Shown: in pieces, positions 6,493 through 12,443 of the stretch
Position numbering within the stretch: position 1 is the stretch's first letter
Layout of the letters: every line of letters starts with the position of its first letter
NCBI GenBank assembly: GCA_027007865.1
Contig: JALTEE010000042.1
Coordinates: 1 to 12,443 of the forward strand
Source of the DNA: a bacterium
GTDB taxonomy: Bacteria; UBP14; UBA6098; B30-G16
Length of the DNA: 12,443 bases
Direction of reading: 5' to 3'
Made by a program: the position numbers and the translations under genes
Notes under the pieces: generated by a model
What the model was told of the DNA's origin: nothing
Seen by the model: the letters and a program-made list of their open reading frames with translations, nothing else
Database searches by the model: none

Positions 6493-8559
6493 TTATGGAA
6501 CAAGTTTCATAACGATTCCATTATCGCCGGTCGCCCAGATATGTGAGTTGTCGAGAATGTAAATCGCATATAGGTTATTTTCTGTGTATCCCGTCGCCTG
6601 ACGATACCAGGTATCGCCGCCATCGACAGTGTGCAGAATATATCCGAAATTGCCGACAATCCAGCCGTGCTCGGAATCGGAGAAATCGATGTCCCTGAAA
6701 AATCCGAACAAGTTAGGTTCCACCTGTGTAAATTCCCAGTTAACGCCGCCGTCTGAGGTGCGCAATATCGCCATATTCCCGCATATCCAGCCGAGTTTCG
6801 AACTGACGAATTTCACTCCCGTAAGCGACGAGTTGACGCCCGTTTCTTGCTGCGTCCAACTGTCTCCGCCATCGGCAGTGTGAAGCACCACACCAGAACC
6901 GCCGACAACCCAGCCTTCATCTTCGCTTACAAAACAAAGAGACAATAGTTCACACCCGATGCCATCGGGAACGGATTTCTGCACCCAAGTATTTCCGCCG
7001 TCCTCTGTTTTGAGCACGATGCCGCCGCTGCCTACAATGTATCCTACATTTTCCGATACCATCTGGATTTTATTCAAATGGTCGATATCGGTTTCTGCGG
7101 ATATATTGTCTCCCGATAGGTATTGCCAGGACTTTCCCCCATCGGATGTCTTTATGATGAGCGTGTCAGTTCCCACAGCTATGCCATCGGTCGAAGAGAT
7201 AAAGGCTACGCCACTTATCGTGATATCGCCGGTATCGGGCGCCATAGGACAAACCCTTGCGATTAAAGTATTTCCGCCATCGTTTGTAGTATATATTGCG
7301 CCTTTTTTCCCAACAAAAACACCGTTCTGCGAATCGAGGAATACCATATCTTGCATAGCGATTGTCGTTCCAAAATTTGCTGCATTCCAGTTTGAAAATG
7401 TTCCGTCACAAATTCTAATGGCACCACCACCCCGAACACCATCGTTGCCGACAAGAATTGCGGCATCGCCCTCTGGGGTAAATTGCGTCCATAAAAGGTC
7501 ACCATAGACATTTGCATAAGGTATTTTATTCCAAGTTGCGCCGCCGTCCTCCGAAATAAGAACTGTTTCATCTGCATCTGCCTTGCCGACGCAAATCCCA
7601 TAACTTCCATATATATCGATGCTCGTAAGTTCCCTGTTGTAATCATTATTTGCTCTATTATAAATTCCGACTGTAGTGTCGAACGAATCGACGAATGTAA
7701 TATCGAATGTCGTGTCGACTTCCCAAGTAGTATCAATCGGAATCGTATCTGTATCGATTATCATACTGCTGTCGATTATTATAGTCGTATCGTAATGGCA
7801 CAATGTAGTATCAATTGCAAGAGAACGATATACGATGACGCCCGCTTGCCCACAGAGATAATATATGCCTGTGTCGACTGCTGCAACATCGTAGAAAACG
7901 GTGTCCATTCCCAGTGGTTCCACATACCAATTTTGCCCGCCATCGTTCGTGTAAAATGTAAAAAAGCCCGTTGTCGATAGCATTCCGTGGTCTGCATCGT
8001 AGAAATCCATACCGGTAGCGCCGATTTTTAAGTCAGCCATATGTGCTATTTCGGATACTGTCCAGGTGGCTCCGCCATCATTTGATACGAAGAAGTTTCC
8101 ACTCGATATTGCATAGTATATATCGTCGCCGATGTATTGCACCGCTTTAATATTGTCTTCGCCAACAACGCCTTCGCCAACATCAACCCAGGTTGTTCCA
8201 CCATTTGTAGTTCTATATAAAGACATCTTACCGCCGAAGACGCCGACCTGCTCATTGGCGAATGTGATTCCTTCCACAGCATATCCTTCGGATTCCATTT
8301 CAGGGATTGCGTTTGTTGTCCAATGTTCGCCTCCATCGTGTGAAACTGCAACAAATCCACCGCTGGCACCGACCGCCAAAAATTCTCCCCCATTCGAAAT
8401 GTAACCGGACAAAAGATTGGGCATTATATTGTCAGAAGTATTGATAATTTCCCAACTTGTGCCATCGGTAGGAATTTCCTCCGCTTCGTGCCCTGGCTTG
8501 TCGCACCCGACAAAGAAAAGAAGTGCTGCAAAAGGCAGAAACCATAATATCCTGCGCAT
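6493..8559 (-). CDS. Lipoprotein with Ycf48-like Asp-box repeats
   Basis: A 688-residue exported protein. The N-terminus is a lipoprotein signal: MRRI, a hydrophobic stretch, and the lipobox FVGC with Cys19. Asp follows the Cys; in E. coli this retains lipoproteins in the inner membrane, but that rule need not hold here. About eleven Asp-box motifs of the form DGG.TW are spread along the whole chain (SNDGGATW, TNDGGQNW, TEDGGNTW and others), each preceded by a strand such as GVFVGKKGAIYT. This predicts one or two beta-propellers of the Ycf48/sialidase-like kind. Residues about 248-297 form a Thr/Asp/Ile-rich insert between blades. The Ycf48 fold is known from photosystem II assembly, but the many FCB homologues are surface or secreted proteins of unknown role. 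GGAGGA at 8563-8568 supports the start. I see no sorting domain at the C-terminus. Specific function unknown. Confidence 0.88.
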   Translation of the reverse strand: MRRILWFLPFAALLFFVGCDKPGHEAEEIPTDGTSWEIINTSDNIMPNLLSGYISNGGEFLAVGASGGFVAVSHDGGEHWTTNAIPEMESEGYAVEGITFANEQVGVFGGKMSLYRTTNGGTTWVDVGEGVVGEDNIKAVQYIGDDIYYAISSGNFFVSNDGGATWTVSEIAHMADLKIGATGMDFYDADHGMLSTTGFFTFYTNDGGQNWYVEPLGMDTVFYDVAAVDTGIYYLCGQAGVIVYRSLAIDTTLCHYDTTIIIDSSMIIDTDTIPIDTTWEVDTTFDITFVDSFDTTVGIYNRANNDYNRELTSIDIYGSYGICVGKADADETVLISEDGGATWNKIPYANVYGDLLWTQFTPEGDAAILVGNDGVRGGGAIRICDGTFSNWNAANFGTTIAMQDMVFLDSQNGVFVGKKGAIYTTNDGGNTLIARVCPMAPDTGDITISGVAFISSTDGIAVGTDTLIIKTSDGGKSWQYLSGDNISAETDIDHLNKIQMVSENVGYIVGSGGIVLKTEDGGNTWVQKSVPDGIGCELLSLCFVSEDEGWVVGGSGVVLHTADGGDSWTQQETGVNSSLTGVKFVSSKLGWICGNMAILRTSDGGVNWEFTQVEPNLFGFFRDIDFSDSEHGWIVGNFGYILHTVDGGDTWYRQATGYTENNLYAIYILDNSHIWATGDNGIVMKLVP

Positions 8560-8685
8560 AAATCCTCCTCATTTTTAAATAATTGTTCTTAAATATTTAT
8601 TCCGATTGTCCATCTCGCAAGAAATTTTTTTATTAAAATCAAACAACTTTTATAAAAATGTATTTCCAATCGAAACTTAATTTTG

Positions 8686-9816
8686 TCATTTTTCAAATGC
8701 TTTTATAATCACAGTGGCAATCGCACCGTAGAACAGCGCATATTGCGGATTTCTATCGAGGTCCATTTGGAGCGATGAAAGGTTTTTTAACATATCGAGC
8801 GCATCGAATTTCGAATCGAACCTTTTTGCGATGTGAACGATTTCTTCGGCAATGTCGGTGTTCAATATCGTTCCATTAGCAGATGCCGCCACAACAACAT
8901 CTCTCGCAATAGACATCAGCGCTGCAACAAATGATTTCGCATAGTCGAGTTGTCCGTGAGCGGATGCGACCCATTCCCAAACAGATGCGATATTCTTTTC
9001 CGCAGCGTTTTTTATCAGTTTTAGCGCATCGTTTCTAAAATGTTGAAATTCTTCAGATGACACCAGCAAGGCTTTTGCAATGCTTCCTTCCGCAATCGAT
9101 GCGACATTATCGGCACGCTCGGGCGGAAATTGATAATTATCCACGAGTTGTCGAATTACATCTTGTGTGGATAATCTTTTGAAGCGCACCAATTGAGCGC
9201 GCGAGCGAATTGTCGGCAGTAGCGCTTCTGCGCGGTCTGTGGACAGAATTATATGCGCATCTTCGGGCGGTTCTTCGAGTGTTTTCAAAAATGCGTTCGC
9301 CGACTGTTTATTCATTTTGTGTGCATCGGGCACGAGAACGAATTTCCCACCGTCGCTCGTGGCAGGTGTCGCTAAAAACTGCTGAACTTCGCGTATCATC
9401 GAGAGCAAAATCGCTGATGATTTTCCAAAAGCGGGTCGCAGATGCGGAGTTTTGCGAAAATCATCGTAAGATTTACCTCTGCTGTCGCTTTCCCAGACGG
9501 ATTTAGGCATCGGGAAGATGATGAATACATCGGGGTTATCCCACAGAGTAATAGTTCGACAGGATTGGCAGTTATTGCAAGGTGAGCCCTCGCTGCGGTT
9601 CGGGCATTTTAGAAATTTTATGAATTCGAGTGCAGCAAGAAATTTGCCTACGCCGGATGGACCGGCGAATAAATATGCCGAAGCGATTCGTCCCGAAATG
9701 TGCGCTTGCCATAAAAAATGCCGCGCATCATCTTGCCCCGAAAAAGCACGCAGAAAATCCGCAGGAACCGAATGCTTTTCATCTGATATTGATTCCATAG
9801 ACGAGAAAATATGCAT
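8686..9816 (-). CDS. holB: DNA polymerase III subunit delta-prime
   Basis: A 376-residue AAA+ protein of the clamp-loader delta-prime type, part of the complex that loads the sliding clamp during replication. Seen in order: GQDDARHFL near the N-terminus, Walker A GPSGVGK (52-58), a zinc module Cys71-x8-Cys80-x2-Cys83-x2-Cys86 with the same spacing as E. coli delta-prime, NPDVFIIFP, the Walker B region KFVLVPDAHKMN, then SANAFLKTLEEPPEDAHIIL and TIRSRAQ. The last corresponds to the SRC motif, with Ala in place of Cys. The insert after the zinc module (about 99-128, with SYDDFRK) resembles Bacteroidota homologues. The start is uncertain: TTG 9834, ATG 9816 and ATG 9798 are all in frame and none has a clear ribosome site. 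I chose 9816. It lies 57 bases after the BMC gene and is probably cotranscribed with it. Confidence 0.9.
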   Translation of the reverse strand: MHIFSSMESISDEKHSVPADFLRAFSGQDDARHFLWQAHISGRIASAYLFAGPSGVGKFLAALEFIKFLKCPNRSEGSPCNNCQSCRTITLWDNPDVFIIFPMPKSVWESDSRGKSYDDFRKTPHLRPAFGKSSAILLSMIREVQQFLATPATSDGGKFVLVPDAHKMNKQSANAFLKTLEEPPEDAHIILSTDRAEALLPTIRSRAQLVRFKRLSTQDVIRQLVDNYQFPPERADNVASIAEGSIAKALLVSSEEFQHFRNDALKLIKNAAEKNIASVWEWVASAHGQLDYAKSFVAALMSIARDVVVAASANGTILNTDIAEEIVHIAKRFDSKFDALDMLKNLSSLQMDLDRNPQYALFYGAIATVIIKAFEK

Positions 9817-9873
9817 AATTCGCGCATCGAGCAAGGAAATTATGGAAAATCTTATTCAAATACTCGATAAACA

Positions 9874-10443
9874 CTAATCTATTATTTCAACTTCGTAGGA
9901 CTTGAATATTTCGAGAATCTGTCTTTTGCCCGCATTTCTTATCTGCGATTTTGTCATCGGAAATCCGTCGATTCTGCGAGCAAGATATCGTATTTCGTTG
10001 TAGTCGAGCGATTCGATGCCTGATTTTTTCAATTTGTTCATGATTTTTGCGAATTTTTCATCATCGGCAACAAACCTTATGGATAGTGTTTGCCCCGCTT
10101 TTGTCTTTACTTGTTTTCTGCGCCATTTGTGAAATTCTACGGCTGGTTTTTGTGTTGCCGGTGGTCTTATAGGATTAATCATCGGTTCGATATCTTCCAC
10201 AGGATTCGGTATAACATGCGATGAAATGAGTTCGCCGACCTTCATCGCAGCCTGCGAACCTGCTTCGATAGCGGCTTTCACGGCACCGACCGTGCCACGA
10301 AGTTTTATTATGCACAATCCACCGCCAGTGCGCTCATAATGCACCGCCACGACTTTCGCCGCTTTTACTGCTGCATCGGACGCCTCAATCAACCCAACCA
10401 AACCTTTCGTCTCTATCATTCCCAAAGCGTTTTGCTCGCTCAT
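9874..10443 (-). CDS. BMC shell protein with basic C-terminal extension
   Basis: A 189-residue protein. Residues 5-80 are a single BMC domain very close in pattern to PduA/EutM (ALGMIETKGLVGLIEASDAA; YERTGGGLCIIKLRGTVGAV; ISSHVIPNP). Such chains form hexamers that tile the shells of bacterial microcompartments. The pore loop reads RTGGG, so Gly stands where PduA has Ser40. A Pro-rich linker (about 79-99) leads to an extension absent from PduA: residues 105-189, starting KWRRKQVKTK, predicted mixed alpha/beta then helical (IRYLARR...SQIRNAGKRQILEIF), strongly basic, ending in EVEIID. I do not recognise this domain. EutK is a known precedent for a BMC domain fused to a small putative nucleic-acid-binding domain. 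AAGGAGGG at 10447-10454 supports the start. No microcompartment enzymes, second shell protein or pentamer gene lies in the window. Confidence 0.9.
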   Translation of the reverse strand: MSEQNALGMIETKGLVGLIEASDAAVKAAKVVAVHYERTGGGLCIIKLRGTVGAVKAAIEAGSQAAMKVGELISSHVIPNPVEDIEPMINPIRPPATQKPAVEFHKWRRKQVKTKAGQTLSIRFVADDEKFAKIMNKLKKSGIESLDYNEIRYLARRIDGFPMTKSQIRNAGKRQILEIFKSYEVEIID

Positions 10444-10472
10444 AATCCCTCCTTAAAAATATTTCGATATTG

Positions 10473-10501
10473 AAAATAATCTAATATTCTTGAAATGTCA
10501 A
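10473..10501 (-). promoter_or_regulatory. Sigma-70-type promoter for the BMC gene
   Basis: On the minus strand TTGACA (10496-10501) is followed after 17 bases by TATTTT (10473-10478). This is a perfect -35 with a good -10 at ideal spacing. The expected transcript start is near 10466, about 20 bases before the ATG, just leaving room for the ribosome site. The same -35 and spacing occur before tRNA-Asn, which supports this consensus in the organism. Confidence 0.6.
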
Positions 10502-10512
10502 TAAATTTGCAT

Positions 10513-10599
10513 TACCGATATCGATGCAATGTTCGACAATAATTTTGAATTGCTAAATATTTGTTTTTGAAAATCGTCGAACAACAATTAATATCGGTA
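10513..10599. promoter_or_regulatory. Two-part dyad in the divergent BMC/uppP promoter region
   Basis: The left arm at 10513-10537 reads TACCGATAT, nine bases, GTTCGAC. The right arm, on the opposite strand at 10599-10576, reads TACCGATAT, eight bases, GTTCGAC. Sixteen bases are identical in the same order, and the arm centres are about 62 bp apart, close to six turns of DNA. The right arm covers the proposed uppP -10; the left arm begins 11 bases upstream of the BMC -35. The left arm also holds the 8-bp palindrome CGATATCG (10516-10523). I read it as a pair of binding sites for one regulator, possibly by looping. The regulator is unknown. Confidence 0.5.
10567..10594 (+). promoter_or_regulatory. 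Putative promoter for uppP
   Basis: TTGAAA at 10567-10572, 16 bases, TAATAT at 10589-10594. The expected transcript start is about 10601, leaving a leader of some 27 bases before the ATG. The -10 overlaps the right arm of the dyad, so a protein bound there would block it. Confidence 0.4.
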
Positions 10600-10627
10600 T
10601 GTTAATCGAATTTCACAAGGGGAAAAA

Positions 10628-11407
10628 ATGCTGTCGCTGATTTTACTCGCCGTGCTTCAAGGAATTGCCGAATTTTTGCCGATTTCGAGTTCGGGGCATC
10701 TCGTTATCGGCAAATCGTTGCTCGGCATGGTCGAAAGCGGCGCAACTGTCGAAATATTTCTTCACTTTGGAACACTGCTGGCGATTATCGTATTCTACCG
10801 CAAAAAGATAATGGACATTATTCGCTCGTTATTTTACAGGCGATTTAGCGATGAGAATACAAAATTGGCGTTGCTCATCGCTTGGGCATCTATTCCTGCG
10901 GGCATAATCGGCGTTATCTGGGGCGATGCACTCGAATCGATGTTTTCAAATCCGAAACTCGCCGCAGCAATGCTTATCATAACAGCGGCAATTTTGCTCT
11001 CGACTTTACTGATTCATCGTCGCAGTGCGCAAAATTTTCGCTTAAATCTTTTTACGACGATGCTCATCGGGATTGCGCAAGCATTTGCGATATTGCCGGG
11101 CATTTCCCGCAGCGGTTCGACGATTGTAATGGCGCTCTGGCTCGGTGCGGCGCCCGAAGAAGCGGCGGAATTTTCATTCATCCTCGCAATACCGGCACTC
11201 ACAGGCGCAGCGGCAATCAAAGCAAAAGAGATGATTTCCGCAAATATATCTCCATCGCCATCGCTGCTGCTCGCAACAATAGTTGCCGCCGTTATAGGAT
11301 ATGCGGCACTCTCGCTTCTCATCCCGATTTTGAAAAAAGGAAAACTTTGGATATTCGGGATATACTGTGCTATTATGGGAATTTTGGGAGTAATTTTGAT
11401 AGATTAG
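10628..11407 (+). CDS. uppP: Undecaprenyl-diphosphate phosphatase
   Basis: A 259-residue integral inner-membrane protein of the BacA/UppP family. It removes a phosphate from undecaprenyl diphosphate released by peptidoglycan and O-antigen polymerisation, so the C55 carrier can be reused; overexpression of relatives gives bacitracin resistance. The first motif is Gln11-x3-Glu15 followed by FLPISSSGHL. The second, PGISRSG, is at residues 157-163 and includes the essential Arg161. Several hydrophobic segments fit the usual membrane topology, and the length is normal. AAGGGG (10618-10623) just upstream supports ATG 10628. It is divergent from the BMC gene and about 120 bases upstream of tRNA-Asn. 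I see no strong terminator in 11408-11467. Confidence 0.95.
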   Translation: MLSLILLAVLQGIAEFLPISSSGHLVIGKSLLGMVESGATVEIFLHFGTLLAIIVFYRKKIMDIIRSLFYRRFSDENTKLALLIAWASIPAGIIGVIWGDALESMFSNPKLAAAMLIITAAILLSTLLIHRRSAQNFRLNLFTTMLIGIAQAFAILPGISRSGSTIVMALWLGAAPEEAAEFSFILAIPALTGAAAIKAKEMISANISPSPSLLLATIVAAVIGYAALSLLIPILKKGKLWIFGIYCAIMGILGVILID

Positions 11408-11467
11408 TCGAAGAAATCACCGATAACGACTTAATTTTCGGCAAATGGTTTTCGTTCTAAAAACATC

Positions 11468-11496
11468 TTGACATTTTCAATCGAATATCATTATTA
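11468..11496 (+). promoter_or_regulatory. Promoter for tRNA-Asn
   Basis: TTGACA (11468-11473), 17 bases, TTATTA (11491-11496). The predicted transcript start near 11503 gives a leader of about 25 bases before the tRNA. The perfect -35 matches that of the BMC promoter. Confidence 0.5.
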
Positions 11497-11527
11497 GGTA
11501 TCTCTGCTGTATGTTTTGAAAAAATAA

Positions 11528-11600
11528 TCCGGCGTAGCTCAATAGGTAGAGCGGGTGGCTGTTAACCACTAGGTTGGGGGTTCAAATCCCTCCGCCGGAG
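11528..11600 (+). tRNA. tRNA-Asn (anticodon GTT)
   Basis: A 73-base cloverleaf. The acceptor stem is TCCGGCG / CGCCGGA. The D arm is GCTC / GAGC with loop AATAGGTA. The anticodon arm is GGTGG / CCACT with loop CTGTTAA, giving anticodon GTT. The variable loop is AGGTT, and the T arm is GGGGG / CCCTC with loop TTCAAAT. The discriminator base is G at 11600. CCA is not encoded; a run of T follows. All stems pair, with two G-T wobbles. Confidence 0.96.
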
Positions 11601-11636
11601 TTTTATTTTTACTAATTTTAATAGATTTTTATATGA

Positions 11637-11690
11637 GAACGGGTGGCTGTTATCCCGCCACGGCGGGATGGGGGGTTAAATTCCTCTCCT
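11637..11690 (+). pseudogene. Partial tRNA-Asn copy carrying a palindrome
   Basis: Bases 11640-11652 (CGGGTGGCTGTTA) are identical to 11552-11564 of the tRNA, from the 5' half of the anticodon arm to just past the anticodon. The perfect palindrome TCCCGCC-AC-GGCGGGA (11653-11668) then takes the place of the 3' half of the anticodon stem and most of the variable loop. After it, 11669-11689 resembles the T arm (TGGGGGGTTAAATTCCTC against TGGGGGTTCAAATCCCTC). The acceptor stem and D arm are missing, so it cannot work as a tRNA. It lies 36 bases downstream of the intact gene. Confidence 0.7.
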
Positions 11691-11707
11691 TAATTACAAA
11701 TTTTGCA

Positions 11708-11926
11708 ATGCTAAGCGCTAATACAGAATATTATCTATATATACTCTATTCCGAAACTATCGACCGATACTATGTTGGAATTTCTCACGACAGGCTTTAT
11801 ATCCGCTTCATCTGTCATTCCCAAGTGGATGGTCAAGCGGAACGCTTGTGGATTCCCGTTTTCACGGGAATGACAAGAAAAGTGCTGGGAATGGACGGAA
11901 AAGTCGTAAGGCTCTCGATAATTTGA
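11708..11926 (+). pseudogene. GIY-YIG nuclease gene, 5' fragment broken by a repeat
   Basis: From ATG 11708 the frame reads MLSANTEYYLYILYSETIDR then YYVGISHDRLYIRF. This is the N-terminal part of the short GIY-YIG nuclease family common in FCB bacteria: the YxYIL strand, the YYVG counterpart of the YIG motif, and the Arg of the following helix. At 11813 the frame enters the dispersed element and becomes its translation (WIPVFTGMTRK), ending at 11926. The rest of the domain, including the catalytic Glu, is absent. A different frame after the element reads GRKSRKALDNL, which might be a remnant of the C-terminal end, but this is weak. Not functional as seen. Confidence 0.6.
11813..11875. repeat. 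Dispersed element, composite copy with terminal inverted repeats
   Basis: Bounded by 10-bp inverted ends, TGTCATTCCC and GGGAATGACA. The right half (11850-11875) is an exact reverse copy of 5015-5040, including the ATTCCCGT / ACGGGAAT stem. The left half has a different small hairpin, AAGCG-GAA-CGCTT (11835-11847). It lies inside the GIY-YIG fragment. Confidence 0.85.
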
Positions 11927-11943
11927 GCGACAGCAAGGAGCGG

Positions 11944-12000
11944 ATCCCGACCAACAAAATCTATGCCTCGTGAACTCGGCTACATTTTGTATCTCGGGAT
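11944..12000. repeat. Long imperfect inverted repeat
   Basis: The left arm (about 11944-11967) starts ATCCCGA and contains ACAAAAT.TA. The right arm (about 12000-11977, minus strand) starts ATCCCGA and contains ACAAAAT.TAGCC. About 18 of 24 positions match, with a loop of about nine bases. No gene overlaps it. It is followed by a stretch with no recognisable feature (12001-12040) other than short GC-rich repeat-like words. Confidence 0.7.
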
Positions 12001-12040
12001 TTCGCTATGCTCAACCCCGATGCACGGCGAAGCGTGGAAC

Positions 12041-12080
12041 CACCCGAAGGGTGTCATTCCCAACTCGATTGGGAATCCAG
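12041..12080 (+). repeat. Dispersed element copy next to a short hairpin
   Basis: The hairpin CACCC-GAA-GGGTG (12041-12053) runs into TGTCATTCCCAACTCGATTG (12052-12071) and GGAATCCAG. The element part is the plus-oriented counterpart of 4761-4789. It ends six bases before the stop codon of the next gene on the minus strand. Confidence 0.75.
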
Positions 12081-12085
12081 TATCA

Positions 12086-12443
12086 TTATTCGATAATTAG
12101 CAATTTCGCTGAAACGGTTTTATTGCGATATTTTCCTCTAACGAGATACAGTCCTGGCAGATAATTTTTGGTATCTATGTAATTTTTTTCTGGGGTAATT
12201 TTCCCTGCGATTCTACCCGTTATATCGTAGATTGTCGCATTATCCACAGAAACATAAGCATTCGTTCCCGTAAATACCGGATTAGGATAAATCCTCATCG
12301 GTGAAACCGGTTCCGTAGGATAATTATATACCTGCATTTCGATATCTGTGCGAAGAACGAAAAGAGCTGATGTCCCATCCTCGTATTTACCTAAAACAAC
12401 AACATATAAATATCCATCTATTGAAGTTAAACAAATATCGTTC
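12086..12443 (-). CDS. Secreted protein with type IX secretion sorting domain, C-terminal part
   Basis: The frame is open from the right edge, so the gene continues outside the window; the last 118 residues are visible. The upstream portion (DGYLYVVVLGKYEDGTSALF) is beta-rich. The final 70 or so residues fit the type A C-terminal sorting domain recognised by the type IX secretion system: RIYPNPV, then ATIYDITGRIAGKI, then LPGLYLVRGKY, ending SAKLLIIE. In Bacteroidota and relatives this domain directs the protein through the outer membrane and is usually cleaved, leaving the cargo released or attached to the surface. What the cargo does cannot be said from this end. An internal Met at 12337 is not a likely start because the frame reads on through coding-like sequence. 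Confidence 0.85.
   Translation of the reverse strand, partial: NDICLTSIDGYLYVVVLGKYEDGTSALFVLRTDIEMQVYNYPTEPVSPMRIYPNPVFTGTNAYVSVDNATIYDITGRIAGKITPEKNYIDTKNYLPGLYLVRGKYRNKTVSAKLLIIE

Noticed and set aside
5949..6512. A 187-residue plus-strand open frame antisense to ispA
   Set aside because: It has no family pattern and is fully explained as a shadow of the ispA codons; ispA has all the catalytic motifs.
10496..10627. A riboswitch or leader RNA before uppP
   Set aside because: The paired arms lie mostly upstream of the expected transcript start, and the leader left (about 27 bases) is too short to hold a known riboswitch.
11633..11926. A real 97-residue gene starting at 11633
   Set aside because: The first 25 codons are the tRNA remnant and palindrome, and the last third is the translated dispersed element; only the middle resembles a protein family.
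1..12443. A complete defence, toxin-antitoxin or prophage module
   Set aside because: No nuclease-helicase, toxin-antitoxin pair, integrase, terminase or transposase frame was found on either strand; the only nuclease trace is the broken GIY-YIG fragment.

Overview
The window looks like chromosomal DNA from a Gram-negative bacterium of, or near, the FCB supergroup (Bacteroidota, Fibrobacterota, Cloacimonadota and related candidate phyla). Three things point there: a protein at the right edge ends in what looks like a type A sorting domain for the type IX secretion system, the DNA polymerase III delta-prime subunit has a Bacteroidota-like insert after its zinc module, and there is a large lipoprotein built of Ycf48-like repeats. 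The phylum cannot be fixed from sequence reading alone. The DNA is AT-leaning and codon use looks even across the genes, so most of the window reads as resident core genome. The two spacers between convergent transcription units are the exception: they are full of repeat debris.

Positions 1-4712, plus strand, tightly packed: the 3' end of moaC (molybdenum cofactor), a SufB/SufD-type iron-sulfur assembly scaffold, two GT4 glycosyltransferases and a GT9 (heptosyltransferase-type) glycosyltransferase. The last two genes overlap by 17 bp. The three transferases suggest synthesis of a cell-surface glycan such as a lipopolysaccharide core or O-chain.

Positions 4713-5140, a spacer between convergent genes: one copy of a dispersed palindromic element, then a degenerate tandem array of 21-bp units that runs directly into a second copy of the element.

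Positions 5141-10443, minus strand, reading right to left: a bacterial microcompartment (BMC) shell-like protein with an unusual basic C-terminal extension, holB, a 688-residue lipoprotein with Ycf48/Asp-box repeats and a Thr/Asp-rich insert, ispA (farnesyl diphosphate synthase), and a 133-residue protein that may be of the Roadblock/LC7 (MglB-like) type.

Positions 10444-10627, a divergent promoter region between the BMC gene and uppP: each side has a recognisable sigma-70-type promoter, and between and across them lies a long two-part dyad that looks like an operator pair.

Positions 10628-12443: uppP (undecaprenyl-diphosphate phosphatase), tRNA-Asn(GTT) with its own promoter, then about 480 bp of debris. 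The debris holds a partial tRNA-Asn copy with a palindrome in place of part of its anticodon arm, the start of a GIY-YIG nuclease gene broken by the dispersed element, a long imperfect hairpin and another copy of the element. The window ends in the C-terminus of a secreted protein on the minus strand.

The envelope-related genes fit together in general terms: IspA makes the C15 precursor of the undecaprenyl carrier, UppP recycles that carrier, and the GT4/GT9 enzymes make the kind of glycans that are often assembled on it. I see no complete new defence or mobile system. The most unusual items are the lone extended BMC protein under a strong promoter, the symmetric dyad beside it, and the tRNA/GIY-YIG/palindrome debris.
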